The notes: generated from the sequence alone by a model not told the origin. Shown: positions 36,214 to 45,379, numbered from the stretch's first letter. The stretch: DNA of 54,815 nt from DASTPP01 sp035762175 (GCA_035762175.1 DASTPP010000437.1:1-54815), one strand, 5' to 3'. Translations and numbers: made by a program.

Positions 36214-37142
36214 GGGGCGGCTTCGGCCGGGGGGCGGGGCGGCGTGGCCTTGCGCCCGGCGCCGCGGGCGCGGGCGGCGAGGGCCCAGAACTGCAGGAGC
36301 GAGAGGGCGAAGAGGGCGACGAAGAAGAGGACGGTGAGGGCGCTCGCGCGGCCGACGCGCAGGTTCAAGAAGATCTGCTCGTAGATGGCGTAGACGAAGA
36401 GCGTCGTCGCGTGGGCGGGGCCGCCCTGGGTCATCACGCGCACGACGTCGAAGGCCTGGAACGACACGACGAGCGAGCTGGTGGCGACGAAGGCGGTGGT
36501 GGGCCGCAAGAGCGGCCAGACGACGAAGCGGAAGCGGGCCCAGGGGCCGGCGCCGTCGAGCGCGGCGGCCTCGAGCAGGGCGCGGGGCACGTCTTGCAGG
36601 CCGACGACGAAGACGACCATGGCGTAGCCGGTGATCTTCCAGGCGGTGACGGCGGCGAGGGTCGGCAGCGCCGCGCCCGGGTCGGTCAGAAAGCCCACGC
36701 GCGGCAGGCCGAGGGCCGCGAAGGCGCGGGCGACGAGGCCGGCGTCGGGGTCGAGCAGCCACATCCACAAGAGGGCGACCGAGACCCAGCTCACGACGTA
36801 GGCGCTGAAGACGGCGGCGCGCGCGAAGGCGGCGAAGCGCCCCGGGCGCGAGAGCAGCAGGGCGAGGCCGAGGCCGAGGCCGGTGGTGAGCACGACGACG
36901 AGCGAGCTGAAGAGCAGCGTCGTGCCGAAGGCGCGCCACGCCTCGCCCGAGCGGGCGAGGGCGCGGTAGTTGGCGAGGCCGACCCAGGCGGGCGGCGTGA
37001 GCATGTCCCAGCGGAGCAGGCTCGAGTAGGCGGCGACCGCGAGCGGCGCGACGGCGAAGAGCCCGAGCCCGGCGAGGGTCGGGGCGAGCATCAGCCAGGG
37101 GTGCCAGGGCGCGCGCGGCCGGAGCGTGGGGCCCGTCGCCAT
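36186..37142 (-). CDS. Sugar ABC transporter inner-membrane permease (MalF type)
   Basis: A 318-residue CUT1-family permease. It begins HPWLMLAPTLAGLGLFAVAPL, contains PPAWVGLANYRAL, and has the EAA motif LLEAAALDGAGPWARFRFVVWPLLRP. Near the end comes MTQGGPAHATTLFVYAIYE, a MalF signature. Six or so membrane helices are visible. ATG 37142 overlaps the binding-protein stop by one base (TGATG). The C-terminal tail is Pro/Ala-rich and its last codons are part of a triplicated repeat. Confidence 0.93.
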   Translation of the reverse strand: MATGPTLRPRAPWHPWLMLAPTLAGLGLFAVAPLAVAAYSSLLRWDMLTPPAWVGLANYRALARSGEAWRAFGTTLLFSSLVVVLTTGLGLGLALLLSRPGRFAAFARAAVFSAYVVSWVSVALLWMWLLDPDAGLVARAFAALGLPRVGFLTDPGAALPTLAAVTAWKITGYAMVVFVVGLQDVPRALLEAAALDGAGPWARFRFVVWPLLRPTTAFVATSSLVVSFQAFDVVRVMTQGGPAHATTLFVYAIYEQIFLNLRVGRASALTVLFFVALFALSLLQFWALAARARGAGRKATPPRPPAEAAPPPAREAAP

Positions 37143-38419
37143 CAGCCGTCTTCGCGGGCGGCGCGGCGCGCGGCGTCGAGCGCGGCGCGCGGGTCTTCGT
37201 CGAGCAGGACGGCGCGCTCGAGGCGCGGCTCGACGATCTCGCGCTCGACCCGGAAGAGCTCGGGGCGCCAGGGCCAGGGGTGCGCGGCCTCGAGCTGCGC
37301 GAGGGCGGCGCGATCGTTGGGGTGCTTCTCGTAAAAGCCGCGGGCGAGCATCTGCTCGTAGGCGCCGCGGCTGACGGGCAAGTAGCCCGTGCGCTCGGCC
37401 CACTCGGCGGCGGGCCCGGGGCCGCAGACCCAGCGCAGAAAGGCCCAGGCGGCCTCTTTCTGGGCGGGCGGGGCCTGGCGCAGGAGCACGAAGAAGGTGC
37501 CGCCGACGAAGGCGGCGGGCCGGGCGTGCGCCGGCAGGGGCGCGGCGACGACGGGGAAGCTCGCGTTCTCTTCGAGGTAGCGAAGGAAGGCGGCGCTCGT
37601 CCAGATGGTGGCGGCGCGGCCGGCGAGAAAGTCTTGGTTGGTGACCTGCCAGGCGTTGTAGTCGCGCCCGGCGGGCGGGCGCATCGTGCGGTCGCGGTGC
37701 GCGAGCGTCTGCCAGAAGGCGAGCGCCTCGACGCCCGCCTCGCCCCCGAGGGTGGGCTCGCCCGCGGGGCCGAGCAGCTCGCCGCCCGCCTGCACCGCCA
37801 TCGCGGCCCAGAACCACCACGAGATGGGCACCTCGAAGCCGAAGCGCGCCTCGCCCCCGCCCCCCCGCCTCGTCAGATCGCGGGCGAGCGCGCGCAGGTC
37901 GGCCCAGGTGCGGGGCGCCTGCGCGGCGGGCACGAGCGAGCCGTTCAGGTAGGCGAGCGGCACCGAGCGGTTGAAGGGCAGCGCGAAGAGCTCGCGCGGG
38001 CCGGCGGCGTCGAAGCTGCCGGCCTGGTCGAGCGGCGGCAAGAGGCCGAGATCGCGCGCGCCCTCGTAGCCGGACAGCGGCTCGAGCACGCCCGCCTCGG
38101 CGAGGTAGGGCACGACCTCGCCGACGACGTGGGTGAGCGCGGGCGCGACGCCGGCGGCGAGCGCGGTGCGCACCTTGGCGAGCGCCTCGAAGTAATCGCC
38201 CTGGTAGGTGGGGCGCACCAGCACGCGCGCTTGGCCCTCGTTGAAGCGGCGCACGAGCTCGAGCAAGACCTCGCGGTTCTTGCCGCCGTACGAGAACCAG
38301 AGCGACACGACGACGCGTCCGCCCTCGCGCTCGGCGTCGCGACGGCAGCCGGCCGAGGCGAGCGCGGCGGCGGCGAGCGGCGCGGCCGAGAGCCAGGCGC
38401 GGCGGCCGAGCGAGCTCAC
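37142..38419 (-). CDS. Sugar ABC transporter substrate-binding lipoprotein
   Basis: A 425-residue extracellular solute-binding protein of family 1. The signal peptide ends in lipobox ALASAGC. The mature protein begins with VVVSLWFSYGGKNREVLLELVRRFNE, and later shows FALPFNRSVPLAYLN and AFVGGTFFVLLRQAP, patterns of UgpB/MalE-like proteins. The start is GTG 38419, overlapping the ATPase stop by GTGA, so synthesis is coupled. The UgpB-like character could mean glycerol-phosphate or oligosaccharide uptake; the ligand is uncertain. Confidence 0.9.
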   Translation of the reverse strand: MSSLGRRAWLSAAPLAAAALASAGCRRDAEREGGRVVVSLWFSYGGKNREVLLELVRRFNEGQARVLVRPTYQGDYFEALAKVRTALAAGVAPALTHVVGEVVPYLAEAGVLEPLSGYEGARDLGLLPPLDQAGSFDAAGPRELFALPFNRSVPLAYLNGSLVPAAQAPRTWADLRALARDLTRRGGGGEARFGFEVPISWWFWAAMAVQAGGELLGPAGEPTLGGEAGVEALAFWQTLAHRDRTMRPPAGRDYNAWQVTNQDFLAGRAATIWTSAAFLRYLEENASFPVVAAPLPAHARPAAFVGGTFFVLLRQAPPAQKEAAWAFLRWVCGPGPAAEWAERTGYLPVSRGAYEQMLARGFYEKHPNDRAALAQLEAAHPWPWRPELFRVEREIVEPRLERAVLLDEDPRAALDAARRAAREDG

Positions 38420-39573
38420 GCGGCCCCCGCGACGCGGCGGCCCCCGCGCGAGGGGTCGAAGAAGTGCAGCGCCGCCTCGTCGAGCGAGACGCGCACCCGG
38501 TCGCCGCGGCCGAGCGGCGAGAAGCCCGGCACGCGGGCGCGCAGCGTGAGCCCGCCGACCTCGAGCACGAGGTGGGTCTCGGCGCCGAGCGGCTCGACCG
38601 AGCTCACCTCGCCCTCGACGCCGGGCGACGCGGCCGGCCCGGGCCCGCCCTCGGCGCCGCCCTCGCCGAGCCGCACCGACTCGGGGCGCACGCCGACCAG
38701 GGCGTCGCCGGGGCCGAGGCCCGCGGGCGGGCGCAGCCGGAAGGGCCCGACGCGCACCTCGCCCGCCTCGTTCTGGCCGCGGGCGAGGTTGATGCGGGGC
38801 GAGCCGACGAAGCCGGCGACGAAGTCGTTGGCGGGCGCCTCGTAGATCGCGCGCGGGGTCGCCACCTGCTGCAGCTCGCCCGCGCGCAGGACCGCCACCC
38901 GATCGCCGAGCGTCATCGCCTCGGCGTGATCGTGGGTGACGTAGAGCGCGGTCACGCCGAGCCGGTGCACGAGCGCGCCGATCTCGCGGCGCAGCTCGAC
39001 GCGCAGGGCGGCGTCGAGGTTCGAGAGCGGCTCGTCGAAGAGGTAGACGCGGGGCCGGCGCACGAGCGCCCGGCCCATGGCGACGCGCTGCCGCTCGCCG
39101 CCCGAGAGCTCGTCGGGCAGCCGGTCGAGCAGGCGCCCGAGCCCGAGCGTGTCGGCCGTCTCGGCGACGCGCCGGGCGCGCTCGCCGGCGGGCACGCGGC
39201 GCATCTTGAGCGGGAAGGCGAGGTTCTCGCGCACGCTCATGTGCGGGTAGAGCGCATAACCCTGGAACACCATGGCCACGTCGCGCTCTTGCGGCGGCAC
39301 GCCCGCCGTCGGCCGCCCCGCGAGAAAGACCTCGCCCCGGTCGGGCCGGTCGAGCCCGGCGAGCAGGCGCAAGGTGGTCGACTTGCCGCAGCCCGAGGGC
39401 CCGATGAGCACGAGCAGCTCGCCCCGCTTCACCTCGAGGTCGAGCGCGCGCAGCGCCACGTGCCCGCCCTCGCCGCCGTACTGCCGCCACACGCCCGCGA
39501 AGGCCACCTCGGGCCCCTCGGCCCCGCCGGGCGCCGCCGGGGCCGGAGCGCCCGCGGGCCCCGCCCCGCTCAC
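38416..39573 (-). CDS. Sugar ABC transporter ATPase (MalK/UgpC type)
   Basis: A 385-residue ATPase. It has Walker A GPSGCGKST, the Q-loop FQGYALYPHMSVRENLAF, signature LSGGERQRVAMGRAL, Walker B VYLFDEPLSNLDA, and H-loop THDHAEAM. A C-terminal TOBE/OB region (VGVRPESVRLGEGG) is typical of MalK/UgpC, which energise CUT1 importers and can bind regulators. The start is GTG 39573, the last of several GTGAGCG motifs in a short repeat cluster. An ATPase located inside the operon is less common than a shared unlinked one. Confidence 0.94.
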   Translation of the reverse strand: MSGAGPAGAPAPAAPGGAEGPEVAFAGVWRQYGGEGGHVALRALDLEVKRGELLVLIGPSGCGKSTTLRLLAGLDRPDRGEVFLAGRPTAGVPPQERDVAMVFQGYALYPHMSVRENLAFPLKMRRVPAGERARRVAETADTLGLGRLLDRLPDELSGGERQRVAMGRALVRRPRVYLFDEPLSNLDAALRVELRREIGALVHRLGVTALYVTHDHAEAMTLGDRVAVLRAGELQQVATPRAIYEAPANDFVAGFVGSPRINLARGQNEAGEVRVGPFRLRPPAGLGPGDALVGVRPESVRLGEGGAEGGPGPAASPGVEGEVSSVEPLGAETHLVLEVGGLTLRARVPGFSPLGRGDRVRVSLDEAALHFFDPSRGGRRVAGAA

Positions 39574-39650
39574 GACCGACCCCGGCCCGCGCTCACGGCG
39601 CGCCCCGCCGCGCTCACGCCCGGCCCCGGCCCGCGCTCACGGCGCGCCCC
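39573..39650. repeat. GTGAGCG repeat cluster at the nucleotidyltransferase-ATPase junction
   Basis: A 27-bp sequence (CCCCGGCCCGCGCTCACGGC plus 7 bases) at 39580-39606 recurs at 39624-39650, a 44-bp step. On the minus strand it includes the nucleotidyltransferase stop within CCGTGAGCG. Four GTGAGCG motifs lie 21-26 bp apart, and the last supplies the GTG start of the ATPase. Confidence 0.75.
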
Positions 39651-40404
39651 ACCAGCGGGGCGCGAGCGCGAGATCTTCTTCGGTGTCGATCTCCATGTAG
39701 CCGCCGTGCGTGTCGACGCGGTGGACGGCGGCGCCGCGCTCAATCATCCACTGCAAAAGGTCGATGAGGTAGGCGCGCTCGAAGGTGCGCCCCTCGCGGA
39801 AGACGCGGCCCGCGTAGTGCTTCTGGGCCTCGTCGAAGGCCTCGACGAGCTGGGCCGCGCCTTCGCGGCTGAAGCGCGCGACGCCGATGTACTCGCCCGA
39901 GGCCTCGGCGGGCGGAATCTGCCGGCTCACCCGCGTGACGCGCGCGCCCTCGGCGACGAGCTTCTCGGCGTCGGTCTCGGGGTGCTGGCTGCGCCCCTCG
40001 TAGCGGCGGCGCCAGTCGGTGTCGCACACGACGGTGATGTCGTGGGGCGAGGCCATCAGATCGGCCACGGGCTGGGGGCGGTAGACGATGTCGGTGTACG
40101 AGCAGACGAAGCCCTCTTCGAGGAAGGGCCGCGCGCAGAGCAGCGAGAGCAACACGTTGTTGTTCGGCCAGTCGGCGTTCTCGACGTACGTAAACTGGGG
40201 GTAGCGCGCGCGCAGCACCTCGGCGCGGTAGCCGGCGATGAAGACGACGTCGGCGGGCGCGAAGCCGCCGGCGGCGAGCGCCTCGAGCACCCAGTCGAGC
40301 ATGGGCCGGCCGAGCACCGGCACGAGCGTCTTCGGCACGAGGTCGGTGTTGTGCGCCAGGCGGGCGCCGCGGCCGGCGCCGATCAGAACGGGGCGAGCGG
40401 GCAC
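39637..40404 (-). CDS. Sugar/choline-phosphate-type nucleotidyltransferase
   Basis: A 255-residue NTP-transferase. The N-terminal nucleotide-binding motif is GAGRGARLAHNTDLVPKTLV, with the catalytic Lys in PKTLVPV, followed by GRPMLDWVLEAL. A later VVCDTDWRRRYEGRSQHP and GGYMEIDTEEDLALA fit the LicC-like cytidylyltransferase group. Such enzymes activate sugar or choline phosphates for surface polymers. The start is GTG 40404. It is divergent from the HAD phosphatase gene (51 bp apart) and lies upstream of the importer genes in the same direction. Confidence 0.85.
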   Translation of the reverse strand: MPARPVLIGAGRGARLAHNTDLVPKTLVPVLGRPMLDWVLEALAAGGFAPADVVFIAGYRAEVLRARYPQFTYVENADWPNNNVLLSLLCARPFLEEGFVCSYTDIVYRPQPVADLMASPHDITVVCDTDWRRRYEGRSQHPETDAEKLVAEGARVTRVSRQIPPAEASGEYIGVARFSREGAAQLVEAFDEAQKHYAGRVFREGRTFERAYLIDLLQWMIERGAAVHRVDTHGGYMEIDTEEDLALAPRWWGAP

Positions 40405-40455
40405 GCGCTTCCATCTATCACGGGCGGCCCTAAGGTCTACACTTCTGCGCACCCG

Positions 40456-41241
40456 ATGCCCCCGCTCGAACCCTCCGCCCGCCTGCTGCCGCGCCTCGCC
40501 GAGGCCCGCCGCCGCCTCGGCCCCGACGCCCTGCTCGCCTTCGACGCCGACGGCACCCTCTGGGAGGGCGACATCGGCTTCGACACCTTCGCGGCCCTCA
40601 CCGGGGCCCGCGCCATCCGCGACGACGCCCTCGACGCGCTCTCGGACGAGGCCCGGCGTCACGGCCTGCCCGCCGGCCCCGACCCGAACGCCCTCGCCCG
40701 CTCGCTCTACGAGGCCTACCTCGCCGGCGCCTACCCCGAAGACCGGGTCTGCTCGATGATGGCCTGGGCCTTCGCGGGCTTCCGGCGGGACGAGTGCGAG
40801 GCCTTCGCCCGCGAGGTCGTCGCCTCGGCCGGCCTCGCGCGGCGCATGCAGGCCGAAGTCGAGCCCGTGCTCGCCTGGGCCCGCGCCGAAGGCGTCGCCG
40901 TATGGATCGTATCGGCCTCGCCCCGCGCCAGCGTCGAGGCCGCCGCCCGCGCCCTCGGCTTCGACCCGGCCAGGGTCATCGCCGTCACGCCCGCCGAGGC
41001 CCCCGACGGTACCCTCCTGCCGCGCACACTCGAGCCGATGCCCTACGACCAGGGCAAGGCCGACCTCTTGCGCCGCGCCACCGGCGACGCCCCCGTGCTC
41101 GCCGCCTTCGGCAACGGCGCCTTCGACGCCCCCATGCTCTGGCTGGCCGCGCACCCCGTGGCCGTCAGACCCTCACCCGCCCTGATCGAGCGCCTGGCCG
41201 CGACCGAGGGCGCCATCACCCTGGCGCCAGAAGCTCGTTAG
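40456..41241 (+). CDS. HAD-superfamily phosphatase (SerB-like)
   Basis: A 261-residue HAD hydrolase. Motif I is LAFDADGTLW (the nucleophilic Asp and general acid Asp), motif II is VSASPR, motif III Lys is in YDQGKADLL, and motif IV is FGNGAFDAPML. The cap region lies between motifs I and II. It resembles phosphoserine phosphatase or phosphocholine-phosphatase-like enzymes. It is divergent from the nucleotidyltransferase, and the two could act on a shared phospho-substrate pathway; that link is speculative. Confidence 0.88.
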   Translation: MPPLEPSARLLPRLAEARRRLGPDALLAFDADGTLWEGDIGFDTFAALTGARAIRDDALDALSDEARRHGLPAGPDPNALARSLYEAYLAGAYPEDRVCSMMAWAFAGFRRDECEAFAREVVASAGLARRMQAEVEPVLAWARAEGVAVWIVSASPRASVEAAARALGFDPARVIAVTPAEAPDGTLLPRTLEPMPYDQGKADLLRRATGDAPVLAAFGNGAFDAPMLWLAAHPVAVRPSPALIERLAATEGAITLAPEAR

Positions 41242-41356
41242 CTTTCGGCCCCCCAGGGCTCGAAAAAGGCACGGTAACGCGCGTGCTTCTTGTAAAGGAA
41301 ATTATTTTTGTGATGTAGTGGTCGTTTTTCGCCGAGAAAAAAAGTGCGTTGAGCGC

Positions 41357-41393
41357 GTTGCATTACCCGAAGGTTTCGGGGGGGCATAGCAAC
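41357..41393. promoter_or_regulatory. Interrupted hairpin just upstream of a lipoprotein gene
   Basis: Outer arms GTTGC (41357-41361) and GCAAC (41389-41393) enclose an inner perfect stem CCCGAA/TTCGGG (41366-41380). The structure ends 8 bases before ATG 41402. About 60 bp upstream is one of the few AT-rich stretches of the window (41288-41345), which probably holds the promoter. It could be an operator or an mRNA leader hairpin. Confidence 0.45.
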
Positions 41394-41401
41394 CCCTGGG
41401 T

Positions 41402-42349
41402 ATGCTGAAGCCGAAAACCTTCCTGTGTGTGGGTCTGCTAACGGTGGCTGCGTGTGGTAGCGAAGAGGTTGGCACGCGACGCGCGCCCCTCCAGGCGGCC
41501 TGCGCGGCGACCGAAGCCGACATCCCGACTGGCGGCTGGGTGTGTGGCGAAACGCGCACGGTCGAGTGCACCGCGGCCGAGACGCCCGTCGACTTCATCT
41601 ACGTCTCGCCCCCCGACGCGGTGTGCGACGGCAAGACGTACGCGGTCTCCAACGAGGGCCCCTTCGCGGTCGGCACCTACGACATCACGGTCGTGGGCCC
41701 GCCGCCCCAAGAGGGCGCCGAGCCGCAGACCTGCAGCTCGACGCTGGTCGTGAAAGACAGCGTGGCCCCCACGGTCGAGGCGCACACCAGCTATCTCTGG
41801 CCGCCGAACCACAAGTATCACACGATCAACCTCGCCGACTGCGTGACGGTGACCGACACGTGCGACCCCGACGTGCACGTCACGTTCACCTATGCCGCGA
41901 GCGACGAGCCCGTCAACAGCACGGGCGACGGCAACACCGAGGGCGACATCCGGAACCTCGGCTGCGACTCGGTCGAACTCCGGTCCGAGCGCAAGGGCAA
42001 CAGCGACGCGCGCTACTACACGCTCGGCTTCCGGGCGACCGACTCGGCGGGCAATACCACCGACGGCAAGTGCCACGTTATCGTGCGCCACGATCAAGGC
42101 AAGAAAGAGCCGATCGAGAGCGCCGAGGCGTACCGCGTCGACGCGCCCGCGTCTTGCGCCGCGCCGCCGCCGCCCCCGCCTCCGCCCCCGCCGCCTCCTC
42201 CCCCGCCGCCGCCTCCCCCGCCGCCTCCGCCTCCGCCGCCTCCCCCGCCGCCGCCGCCTCCCCCGCCGCCTCCCCCGCCCCCGCCGCCTCCGCCGGTGCC
42301 GCCGCCCGCTCCGACCCCGGAGCTCTGGGCGCCCCCGCCCCCGCGGTGA
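41402..42349 (+). CDS. Lipoprotein with HYR-like region and long polyproline tail
   Basis: A 315-residue protein. The signal peptide ends in lipobox LTVAAC. A Cys-containing body has strand patterns such as TYDITVVG and YYTLGFRATDSAGNTTDGKCHVIV, resembling HYR/Ig-like repeats of surface proteins. SYLWPPNHKYHTINL is a motif often seen in such domains. The last 65 or so residues are nearly all proline, coded by CCG/CCC/CCT runs, a mutable microsatellite. It is likely displayed on the cell surface. The start is supported by the signal peptide. Confidence 0.8.
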   Translation: MLKPKTFLCVGLLTVAACGSEEVGTRRAPLQAACAATEADIPTGGWVCGETRTVECTAAETPVDFIYVSPPDAVCDGKTYAVSNEGPFAVGTYDITVVGPPPQEGAEPQTCSSTLVVKDSVAPTVEAHTSYLWPPNHKYHTINLADCVTVTDTCDPDVHVTFTYAASDEPVNSTGDGNTEGDIRNLGCDSVELRSERKGNSDARYYTLGFRATDSAGNTTDGKCHVIVRHDQGKKEPIESAEAYRVDAPASCAAPPPPPPPPPPPPPPPPPPPPPPPPPPPPPPPPPPPPPPPPPPPPVPPPAPTPELWAPPPPR

Positions 42350-43002
42350 TTCGGCACGCGGATACGCGGGTCGAGCGCGCTCCGCGCGCGTGAGCATGGC
42401 GTAAGCCTCGCCCCTCGCACGTCGACCGTGCGGGGGGCGATATGCTTTGTGCGATGCGAGACGCAGGTCCGGCGCTCGCGACGCGATCGGCAGGGCAAAG
42501 GCGCGGCGCTCGCGATGCGATCGGCAGGGCAAAAGCGCGGCGCTCGCGATGCGATCGGCAGGGCAAAGGCGCGGCGCTCGCGATGCGATCGTCCCAGTAC
42601 GGGGCCCGACCCCGGCGGCAAGAACGGCGCAGCACAGGCGCGACCCTCGCGGCGAGAACGGTGCGAGGGGGGCTCGATCCTGGCGGCGAGAGCGGTGCGG
42701 GCCCGGCGTCCGCGACGCGACCTTCGATCGCGCGACGTGACCCGGTGGCCGGCGAGTGCGGGGCGTGTCGCCGCGACGCCCCTTGGCGCCGAGGCAAGGC
42801 GCTCTCGGCGGGGGCCCTTCGGATCAAGTTGGCGCGGCCGCGGCCGCGGCCCTTGGGGCGGCGCTGACTGGCCGGGCCGAGGCGAATGGAGCGGCCGACG
42901 GCCCGACGCGAGCGGCGACGGGCGGGCGGCCCTCCTGCGCGCGCGTCCCGTTTGGGGCCGGGGCGCGCGCCGCGTGGAGGGGGCGCCCCGGGCCCTTTTG
43001 GC
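42350..43002. other. Repeat-rich intergenic region
   Basis: No credible gene is seen. A 34-bp tandem repeat (GGCGCTCGCGATGCGATCGG plus GCAGGGCAAAGGCGC-like remainder) starts at 42471, 42505, 42539 and 42573, the last copy partial. It is followed by looser GGCGGCGAGAACGGTGC-like units to about 42700. The open frames here merely read the repeats. Confidence 0.6.
42471..42592. repeat. 34-bp tandem repeat, about 3.5 copies
   Basis: Units begin GGCGCTCGCGA at 42471, 42505, 42539 and 42573. Sequence between units is almost identical apart from single changes (GACGCG/GATGCG; AAAGGC/AAAAGC). The 34-bp period equals that of the duplication at 15712-15746. Confidence 0.85.
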
Positions 43003-44070
43003 TCAGCCCGGCAGCGGGACGCAGCAGCCGGTCAAGCAGTAGGCGAGGCCGGTGCAGGGGTCGGTCGGGGTGCAGGACTCGACGCCGGGGGCGCAGGTGG
43101 GAACGCCGCCACCGCCGGTGCCGCCGGTGCCGCCGGTGCCGCCGGTGCCGCTGCCGCCGGTGCCGCTGCCGCCGGTGCCGCCGGTGCCGCTGCCGCCGGT
43201 GCCGCCGCCGCCGGAGCCGCCCGTGCCGGGGTTGCAGTCGGCGGGCACTTCGTCTTTACCGAGGCAGAGCTCGCAGCGCTCGCAGGGGTTGGTGCACGCG
43301 GTGACCTGGGTGCACACGGGGCAGGCGACCGGATCGGTGATGTTCTCGTACGTGCACGTGGGGGTGAGGATGACGGTGCGGGTGCCGCCCGACGGGAGCG
43401 TCACGGCGCAGCAGCCGAAGCAGTCGCAGCCGTTCGGCACGAGGCCCATGCAGGCGTTGAGGCAGGCCTCGCTGGGCGGCGGCGGGCAATTCTGCTGGTC
43501 GGGGTCGTAGGGGCAGCCGAGGTTGGCGCCCGGGTTCGCCGGGTCGCAGGAGAGGTCCCAAAGGCATTTGTCGTCGCCCGAGCCGCTGTTGCCGTCGAAG
43601 AAGCAGTCTTGCTTGCAGGCGTCGACGTTGTCGCCGGGGATGGCGGTAGCGTACGAGCTCTCGTCGTTGTCGATGAAGCCGGTGCACTCGGCGTCGAAGC
43701 CGTCGATCTTGCCGTCGCCGTCGTCGTCGATGCAGTTGGAGCACTGGGTGGTGCCGGGGATGCACTCGGAGGACGAGCCGGCGGCGCCGGCCGTCGAGGA
43801 GCCCGCCGAGCCGGCCGCGGTGCTGCCGGCGGTGCCGCTGCCGCCCGTGCCACTGCCGCCCGCGCCGCCGATGCTGGGGAAGCCGGCGCCGCTGCCGCCG
43901 GTGCTGGTGTTGCCGCCCGTGCCCGTGCCCGAGCCGGCGCTGGCGCTGGTGCCCGAGCCGGAGGCGCCGTCGTCGTCGTCGCCGTCGGAGCCCCCGCCGT
44001 TACACGAGGCTTGAACCCAGAGACAGATCCCCAACCATAGCCCCGCTTTGATAACGACATGCGCCTTCAT
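43003..44070 (-). CDS. Cys-rich lipoprotein with Gly/Thr/Ser linkers
   Basis: A 355-residue secreted protein. Its signal peptide ends in QASC, then an acidic patch and a long Gly/Ser/Thr/Ala linker (to about 100). A Cys-rich central domain begins ECIPGTTQCSNCIDDDGDGKIDGFDAEC. The DxDxDGxxD pattern there resembles calcium-binding dockerin or thrombospondin-3 loops. A second Gly-Thr repeat (about 290-325) precedes a final Cys-rich knot. GGAGG lies 6 bases before ATG 44070. It is typical of myxobacterial outer-surface proteins; function unknown. Confidence 0.82.
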   Translation of the reverse strand: MKAHVVIKAGLWLGICLWVQASCNGGGSDGDDDDGASGSGTSASAGSGTGTGGNTSTGGSGAGFPSIGGAGGSGTGGSGTAGSTAAGSAGSSTAGAAGSSSECIPGTTQCSNCIDDDGDGKIDGFDAECTGFIDNDESSYATAIPGDNVDACKQDCFFDGNSGSGDDKCLWDLSCDPANPGANLGCPYDPDQQNCPPPPSEACLNACMGLVPNGCDCFGCCAVTLPSGGTRTVILTPTCTYENITDPVACPVCTQVTACTNPCERCELCLGKDEVPADCNPGTGGSGGGGTGGSGTGGTGGSGTGGSGTGGTGGTGGTGGGGVPTCAPGVESCTPTDPCTGLAYCLTGCCVPLPG

Positions 44071-44212
44071 GTGACCTCCGAGAAGCTCGGTCTGTCTACG
44101 TCTACTCGCCGCTTCGTTGCCTCGGGCGTCTGAACCTTCGGCTCGATTCGGGGACACCGGCGCGATTGAGCGTGGGCTCGAGCGCGTCGACCATCGTTGA
44201 AACGGTGTTTTA

Positions 44213-45196
44213 TTAGAAAATTGGCAGCGTGATACCGACCTGAAGCCCGATGGAAAGGCCGCCGAAGTTTCGGGCGGCCTCGGAGAGGGATTCGACGGTC
44301 GGCGGTCGCTTCTTGCCGCTGTTGTTGCTGTTGCCGCCGCTGTTGCCGGGGGGGTCGACGGGGGTGGGGGCGGGAAGCTCGTTCGCGTCGGTCGAGAAGA
44401 GATCGTACCGGACGGGCAGCGCGACGTGCCAACGAAGGGTGTCGCCGATCGCGTGGGTGAACGAGACGCCGGCGCCCATGCCGAGGCCCCAGCGCGCGTC
44501 GGCGGGGGCGCCGGTGCTGGTCTCGCCGACGTGCTGCCAGGCGGGGCCGAGCTCGACGAAGGCGCCCGGGCCGCTCGTCTCGTGGAAGCCGAGCCGCAGG
44601 GGCAGGCGGAGCGTGACGCGCGCCTCGCTCGTGTCGCGGACCCAGGAGGCGTGCGGCGCGAGCGACCAGCGCAGGAGCCCGCGCTCGAGCCCGGCCTCGA
44701 AGCCGCCGTCGACGCCCCAGCCGGCGCGCTCGGACCAGATGGGCCCGAGGCGGAACCCGAGGAGGCCGCGGCTCGCGGGCTCGGCGGCGGGGGGCGCGGG
44801 CGCGGGCGGCGCCGGGGGCGGCTCAGGGGGCGGCTCGGGGGGCGGGCCCGCGCGCTCGACGGCGACGCGCAGGAGCAGCTGCGAGACGGGCACGATCTGG
44901 TCGGCGTCGTTGGTCGAACGCGTCTCGAGATCGGAGCCCGTCCACAGGGCGATGGTGTACGAGCGCCGCTGCGCTTGGGAGAGCTTGACGACCCAGGGGC
45001 GACGGCAGAGCCCGAGCCGGTCGACGTCGCGGCGCAATTGCTCGGCGGCTTCGTCGGCGGCGGCGCTGCCGTCGGTCTCGACGGTGAAGCGGCACGGCGC
45101 TTGCTGGCCGAGGGCTGGCTCTGCCACGAGCGGGGCGCAGAAGGCAAGAAGGGCACTAGCCCGGGGGGCATGTCGGGCGAAGAACGTTGCGCTCAC
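44213..45196 (-). CDS. Secreted outer-membrane-type protein, unknown
   Basis: A 327-residue protein with a signal sequence (ASALLAFCAPLVAEPALGQ). A periplasmic domain follows (CRFTVETDGSAAADEAAEQL to about 120), then a Pro-rich hinge PPEPPPEPPPAPPAP, and a C-terminal region of alternating strands ending in IGLQVGITLPIF. That end, with a terminal Phe, suggests a beta-barrel. The start is GTG 45196; GTG 45214 would add six residues. It is divergent from the ECF sigma factor gene, so it may be a target or a partner of that regulator. The gene between it and 43003-44070 runs the same way. Confidence 0.75.
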   Translation of the reverse strand: MSATFFARHAPRASALLAFCAPLVAEPALGQQAPCRFTVETDGSAAADEAAEQLRRDVDRLGLCRRPWVVKLSQAQRRSYTIALWTGSDLETRSTNDADQIVPVSQLLLRVAVERAGPPPEPPPEPPPAPPAPAPPAAEPASRGLLGFRLGPIWSERAGWGVDGGFEAGLERGLLRWSLAPHASWVRDTSEARVTLRLPLRLGFHETSGPGAFVELGPAWQHVGETSTGAPADARWGLGMGAGVSFTHAIGDTLRWHVALPVRYDLFSTDANELPAPTPVDPPGNSGGNSNNSGKKRPPTVESLSEAARNFGGLSIGLQVGITLPIF

Positions 45197-45379
45197 CCTC
45201 TCTCGTCGTACCACGACCTTGGTTTCAGGGGCGAAGATACCCGAAGGTTTTGCGGCCCAGGGCGACAAAGAGAGCACGACCGAGGCGCTCGCGCGCCGAC
45301 ACCCTCCCCCCCTTTCCGCACCCTCGGATGCCGTATCCTCCCGACGCCGCCGCCTCTTTCTGGCACGCTCTCGTCCATC

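Noticed and set aside
42428..43042. A 204-codon open frame in the repeat region
   Set aside because: Its translation just reads the 34-bp repeat and related units; several other frames are open as well.
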